DNA of 64,000 nt. Origin: Nitrospira sp. Ga0074138 (GTDB lineage: Bacteria; Nitrospirota; Nitrospiria; Nitrospirales; Nitrospiraceae). Below, in pieces: positions 61,057-64,000 of this stretch. Every line of letters starts with the position of its first letter. Within the stretch, counting starts at the first letter, position 1. Location of the stretch: positions 62,001-126,000 of the forward strand of contig LNDU01000034.1 in the NCBI GenBank assembly GCA_001464735.1. Direction: 5' to 3'. The notes beneath the pieces are model-generated. The model had not been told where the DNA came from and made no database searches. It saw only the letters and a list, made by a program, of their open reading frames with translations. The position numbers and the translations under genes are program-made.

Positions 61057-61359
61057 ATGAGCGTCGACCGCTCTCTCTGTGTGATTGCCCGTGCGAAGGC
61101 AAAGACTGAGCAGGTGGCTCAAGTGCGAGAAATCCTGACCGCCTTAGTTGATGCGACTCGCCGGGAACCTGGCTGTCTCAGCTACGAGCTCTTGCAGAAC
61201 CACGACGATCCGACTGATTTTGCGTTTGTCGAACGATGGGCCAGTCCGGCAGCAGAACAGGCCCATTTTGTGACTCCCCACCTGTTGGCCACGTTGCAGC
61301 AGTTGGCCGGTCTTCTGGCATCTGAACCTCAGATCTGTCGATACGGTGTCGTGCGATAG
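61057..61359 (+). CDS. Antibiotic biosynthesis monooxygenase (ABM/YgiN-like) domain protein
   Basis: This 100-residue dimeric ferredoxin-like-fold protein has CVIARAKAKTEQVAQVREIL at the start, TRREPGCLSYELLQNHDDP in the middle and FAFVERWASPAAEQAHF, the typical ABM pattern. Members include quinol monooxygenases, but many have no known reaction. Start: ATG 61057 with GGAG 6 bases upstream. It lies 37 bp after the rhodanese gene, probably in the same transcript. Confidence 0.9.
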   Translation: MSVDRSLCVIARAKAKTEQVAQVREILTALVDATRREPGCLSYELLQNHDDPTDFAFVERWASPAAEQAHFVTPHLLATLQQLAGLLASEPQICRYGVVR

Positions 61360-61469
61360 GTGGCTGTATAGGTCGCTCTCTGTCAGAACGAAGACCTGGA
61401 TGGGACATCCAGAGATTCCCCTCCAAGATCGACGTTGGCACAACCGCACCCGCACGGAGAACCCAGACG

Positions 61470-62414
61470 ATGACACTGGTGACGCCAGACACAGAACTCA
61501 CTCTCTCGTACCACAATCAGCGAGCTGTCGTATCCCCCTGGGGCGCGTCGTTACGACGATACTTCTTTATTGATGCAGACGGGCAGGAGATCGATATTGT
61601 CTGGGGCTATTCGGGTGGCAGCGGAAAACGAGGCGGACAGGGCGACGTGCTTATCCCCTTTCCCGGCCGCATCGGAGATGGGCGCTACTCCTTCGATGGG
61701 CGGCAATTCCAGCTGGAATGCAACGATAAGGAAGCGCCGAACGCCATTCATGGGTTCGTTCGCAGTCTGCCGTGGCAGGTGCAGGATGTTCACGCAAGCA
61801 AGGTGACCTTTGAGATTCGTCTCGATGCTGAGACGTACACTGGACGAGGCTATCCCTTTTCATTGGCCATCTCAGTGATGTATGACCTCGGTGCCTCTGG
61901 GCTTACTTGCACATTCACCGTGAAAAACCTCGGGCAACAGGCAGCGCCAGTCGGAGTCGGATTTCATCCCTACTTCACCGTTGGAACGTCTGTGATCGAC
62001 GAGGCTGAGGTTCAGATCCCGGGAGCCGCCTATGTGGAATTCAACGAGCGGCTTGTTCCAACAGGCAAGATTCTGAGCGTGACCGGTACGCCGTGGGACT
62101 ATCGACGATTTCGTGAGATCGGTCGTCAACGCTTCAACCATTGTTATGTGCAGCTCGAACGCGACACACAGGGAATGGCCACGGCATCCCTGCGTCATAA
62201 GGCACGCGATCGAGCGATCGACATTACAATGGATCACGCGTTTTCCGCAGTGGTCGTGTATACCGGAGATGCCATTGCCGACGCGCCACGAGCCGCACTT
62301 GCCATCGAGCCGATGACCTGCGCGAGTGATGCATTCAATCATTCGGACTGGGGGCTGAAGCGGCTCGTTCCCGGTGAGACATTCTCAGGACGTTATACCG
62401 TGCGGCATCGATGA
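61470..62414 (+). CDS. Aldose 1-epimerase family protein (GalM-like)
   Basis: This 314-residue beta-sandwich enzyme has the catalytic and binding residues of the GalM superfamily in order: FPGRIGDGRYSFDGRQF, the His in NAIHGFVR, GVGFHPYF with the catalytic His, and a late Glu in ALAIEPMTC. It interconverts alpha and beta anomers of a sugar. It follows the ABM gene by about 110 bp. Confidence 0.93.
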   Translation: MTLVTPDTELTLSYHNQRAVVSPWGASLRRYFFIDADGQEIDIVWGYSGGSGKRGGQGDVLIPFPGRIGDGRYSFDGRQFQLECNDKEAPNAIHGFVRSLPWQVQDVHASKVTFEIRLDAETYTGRGYPFSLAISVMYDLGASGLTCTFTVKNLGQQAAPVGVGFHPYFTVGTSVIDEAEVQIPGAAYVEFNERLVPTGKILSVTGTPWDYRRFREIGRQRFNHCYVQLERDTQGMATASLRHKARDRAIDITMDHAFSAVVVYTGDAIADAPRAALAIEPMTCASDAFNHSDWGLKRLVPGETFSGRYTVRHR

Positions 62415-62451
62415 ATCGAGCGGAACCGTGGTGACGATCCTCAAGCAGGAA

Positions 62452-62468
62452 ACGTGGTTATTCCACGT
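62452..62468 (+). terminator. Short hairpin after the epimerase gene
   Basis: ACGTGG and CCACGT pair perfectly around TTATT, 38 bp after the stop. The stem is short and has no T-run. Confidence 0.3.
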
Positions 62469-62515
62469 GAGGAGAATGGTGCGCGAAGCTGGCGCGCTCC
62501 CTCGCAGACGCTCTC

Positions 62516-62899
62516 TCAGGCAATCATTCGAAGGTTGGAAGGCTTGCCGGTGATCAGGGTGCGGCAGAGCTGGCCAAGCTTGAACTGCACCTCATCAAAG
62601 GACTCCCCTTGCACAACAGAGTCGGGATAGCCCTCCAGATGGCCTCGCCATTTGCCTTGATCCTGTGAGAGAAGATATCTTGGTGTATCCAAGTCAGGAA
62701 GGCCTGCCTTGGGTCGTCCTATGCGGGGAATCTCTCGAGAGCTTTTGGTGGTATCACGGCTCAGCTGTTGAACCTTGAACTGCAGCTCATCGAATGACGC
62801 CGCTTGTATTTCGCGGTCGGGAGAGCCCTCCGGATAGGCGCGCCACTTGCCCTGATCTTGCCAATACACCCAATTTGGTCGTTCCATGTTGGCGATCAT
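62516..62899 (-). CDS. Tandem HicB-like fold protein
   Basis: This 127-residue protein is made of two copies of about 38 residues. The first has WQDQGKWRAYPEG and ASFDELQFKVQQL; the second has SQDQGKWRGHLEG and ESFDEVQFKLGQL. The pattern (strand, aromatic, xYPExxxQGxSFDE, helix) matches the HicB antitoxin-like fold. A linker of about 25 residues joins them. No HicA toxin is next to it, so an antitoxin role is not supported by context. The start is ATG 62899 or 62887. Confidence 0.75.
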   Translation of the reverse strand: MIANMERPNWVYWQDQGKWRAYPEGSPDREIQAASFDELQFKVQQLSRDTTKSSREIPRIGRPKAGLPDLDTPRYLLSQDQGKWRGHLEGYPDSVVQGESFDEVQFKLGQLCRTLITGKPSNLRMIA

Positions 62900-63006
62900 A
62901 GCGAGGCGTTCAAGATCTGACCAGTAATTTCAAAATTTTTACCGATTTAGGAATCCGTGCTTCTGCCGTCGCAGGCATACATTCCTGACATGGCGTCTAG
63001 ACTGAC

Positions 63007-63900
63007 ATGGTTCCCGATTGTCCTTTCCCACAACCACTGTCATTTCATCAAGTAGTGGCCCATCAACTCTCCTTTCGAGTGGCCATGGCCGGGTCCGGCG
63101 AGAAGCTGATACTCTGTCTGCATGGCTTTCCAGAATCCGCCATCTCATGGCGACGTCAAATTGACCCGCTGGCACAGGCAGGGTATCGGGTCTGGGCGCC
63201 TGATCTCCGAGGATATGGTGGCACGACACGACCTACGGGCATAGACGCCTACCGAATTGAATCCTTGATAGACGATGTCACCGGACTTCTCGATGCCGCT
63301 CAGGCTGAACGCGCCATCCTGGTCGGGCATGATTGGGGTGGAATCATCGCCTGGTACTATGCGATGAGGCACGCCGCGCGTGCCGAAGCGTTGGTAATTG
63401 TGAACGCACCCCATCCCGCCTGCTTCGAACGGGAAGTACGACATTGGCGGCAATTGCACCGCTCCTGGTACATGGGATTGTTTCAAGCTCCCTGGCTTCC
63501 GGAAGCGGCATTGTCAGCTATTCATGGCTATGTGATCGGTGAGATCTTTCGACGTATGGCCGAGCAGATGCCGGATGATCTTATTCAACTGTATCGACGA
63601 CAAGCTTGCGAGCCGGGTGCGCTCACAGCGATGCTGAATTACTATCGCGCGGCCCTACGCGGTGGCGGGGCATTGCGTCAGCGAAGGTTGGGATATCCTC
63701 CTGTCTCCGTCCCTACACTGGTGATCTGGGGGATACGAGATCAGGCACTCGTCAGCGAGAATCTTGATGGGTTGAATGAGGTCGTCGACGACCTGACGGT
63801 GGTGAGGGTCGCCGACGCGGGACATTTCGTGCATGAGGACAAGCCGGAACTGGTCACGCGCGAAATGTTGATGTGGTTGCAGAATCACGAGCGGACCTAA
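63007..63900 (+). CDS. Alpha/beta hydrolase, epoxide-hydrolase-like
   Basis: This 297-residue enzyme has HGFPES (oxyanion) near 39, YRVWAPDLRGYGG, nucleophile Asp in VGHDWGGIIAW near 108, and catalytic His in DAGHFVHEDKPE near 280. The Asp nucleophile and HGFPES fit soluble epoxide hydrolases or haloalkane-type relatives. The substrate is unknown. The last 100 bp of the window hold nothing recognised. Confidence 0.9.
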   Translation: MVPDCPFPQPLSFHQVVAHQLSFRVAMAGSGEKLILCLHGFPESAISWRRQIDPLAQAGYRVWAPDLRGYGGTTRPTGIDAYRIESLIDDVTGLLDAAQAERAILVGHDWGGIIAWYYAMRHAARAEALVIVNAPHPACFEREVRHWRQLHRSWYMGLFQAPWLPEAALSAIHGYVIGEIFRRMAEQMPDDLIQLYRRQACEPGALTAMLNYYRAALRGGGALRQRRLGYPPVSVPTLVIWGIRDQALVSENLDGLNEVVDDLTVVRVADAGHFVHEDKPELVTREMLMWLQNHERT

Positions 63901-64000
63901 TTCATAGACGCAATAGCTGACCTTCCTCATCGAACCGCCATACACCTTCTCCTTCTGATGCGCGTCAACGCGCAAGCCCCATTCGACTACGTGCCTCATC

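Noticed and set aside
63655..63999. Minus-strand open frame at the right edge
   Set aside because: It mostly overlaps the well-supported alpha/beta hydrolase gene; the last 100 bases are too few to judge a gene entering from outside.
1..64000. tRNA, rRNA, riboswitch, prophage, intact insertion sequence or integrase
   Set aside because: No T-loop/acceptor patterns, conserved rRNA segments, integrase-like or full transposase frames were seen on either strand by eye; a covariance-model scan would be needed to exclude small RNAs.

Overview
The window looks like chromosome of a Nitrospira-type bacterium (phylum Nitrospirota). This is inferred from the mix of genes and from intergenic sequence resembling repeats recalled from Nitrospira genomes; no database comparison was possible. 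Housekeeping genes (purH-purD, ylqF, dnaE, accA, prfC, ppa) are intact and alternate with accessory genes, several of them broken. No rRNA, tRNA, CRISPR array or intact insertion sequence was found.

Layout. 1-5.3 kb: a partial lipoprotein gene, purHD on the minus strand, a small helical protein and the GTPase YlqF. 5.3-8.1 kb: a scar zone with remnants of an RND pump gene, an SDR gene and an ompA-like gene, around an intact SDR gene and a small secreted protein. 8.1-13.3 kb: two long coiled-coil proteins ending in a helix-hairpin-helix domain, with one OmpA-like gene; these are the products of a cassette duplication. 13.6-18.1 kb: dnaE and accA. 18.1-24.9 kb: a ferritin-like protein, a lipoprotein, a flavoprotein, an animal-type haem peroxidase, an ArsI/CadI-like protein with an ECF sigma factor, and tag. 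25-35.8 kb: a secreted beta-propeller, a SEC-C protein, an aldo/keto reductase-DUF488-broken peptidase operon, a secreted TPR protein, and a methyltransferase/AhpD-like pair divergent from an AraC regulator with a direct-repeat operator candidate. 36.4-42.7 kb: small secreted proteins, then an apparent lysine-degradation operon (saccharopine dehydrogenase-like, ALDH7-like and a VOC protein).

42.8-51.5 kb is the most distinctive region. It is one tightly overlapping minus-strand operon holding a type I restriction-modification system (hsdM, hsdS, hsdR), a YgiT/DUF4258 toxin-antitoxin-like pair placed between hsdM and hsdS, an HsdS with an N-terminal nucleotidyltransferase domain, and an OLD-family ATPase/TOPRIM nuclease between hsdS and hsdR. 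Three of its genes are interrupted: hsdM by a frameshift, the DUF4258 gene by a frameshift, and hsdR by an amber codon. The system therefore looks recently degraded, unless these are assembly errors.

51.7-64 kb: prfC, a hemerythrin protein, small membrane proteins (one with an L7/L12-like domain), a YD-repeat secreted protein, a sigma-54 activator without a receiver domain, a RAYT transposase remnant, a PilZ protein, pyrophosphatase, a secreted rhodanese, a small monooxygenase, a GalM-like epimerase, a HicB-like tandem repeat protein and an alpha/beta hydrolase.
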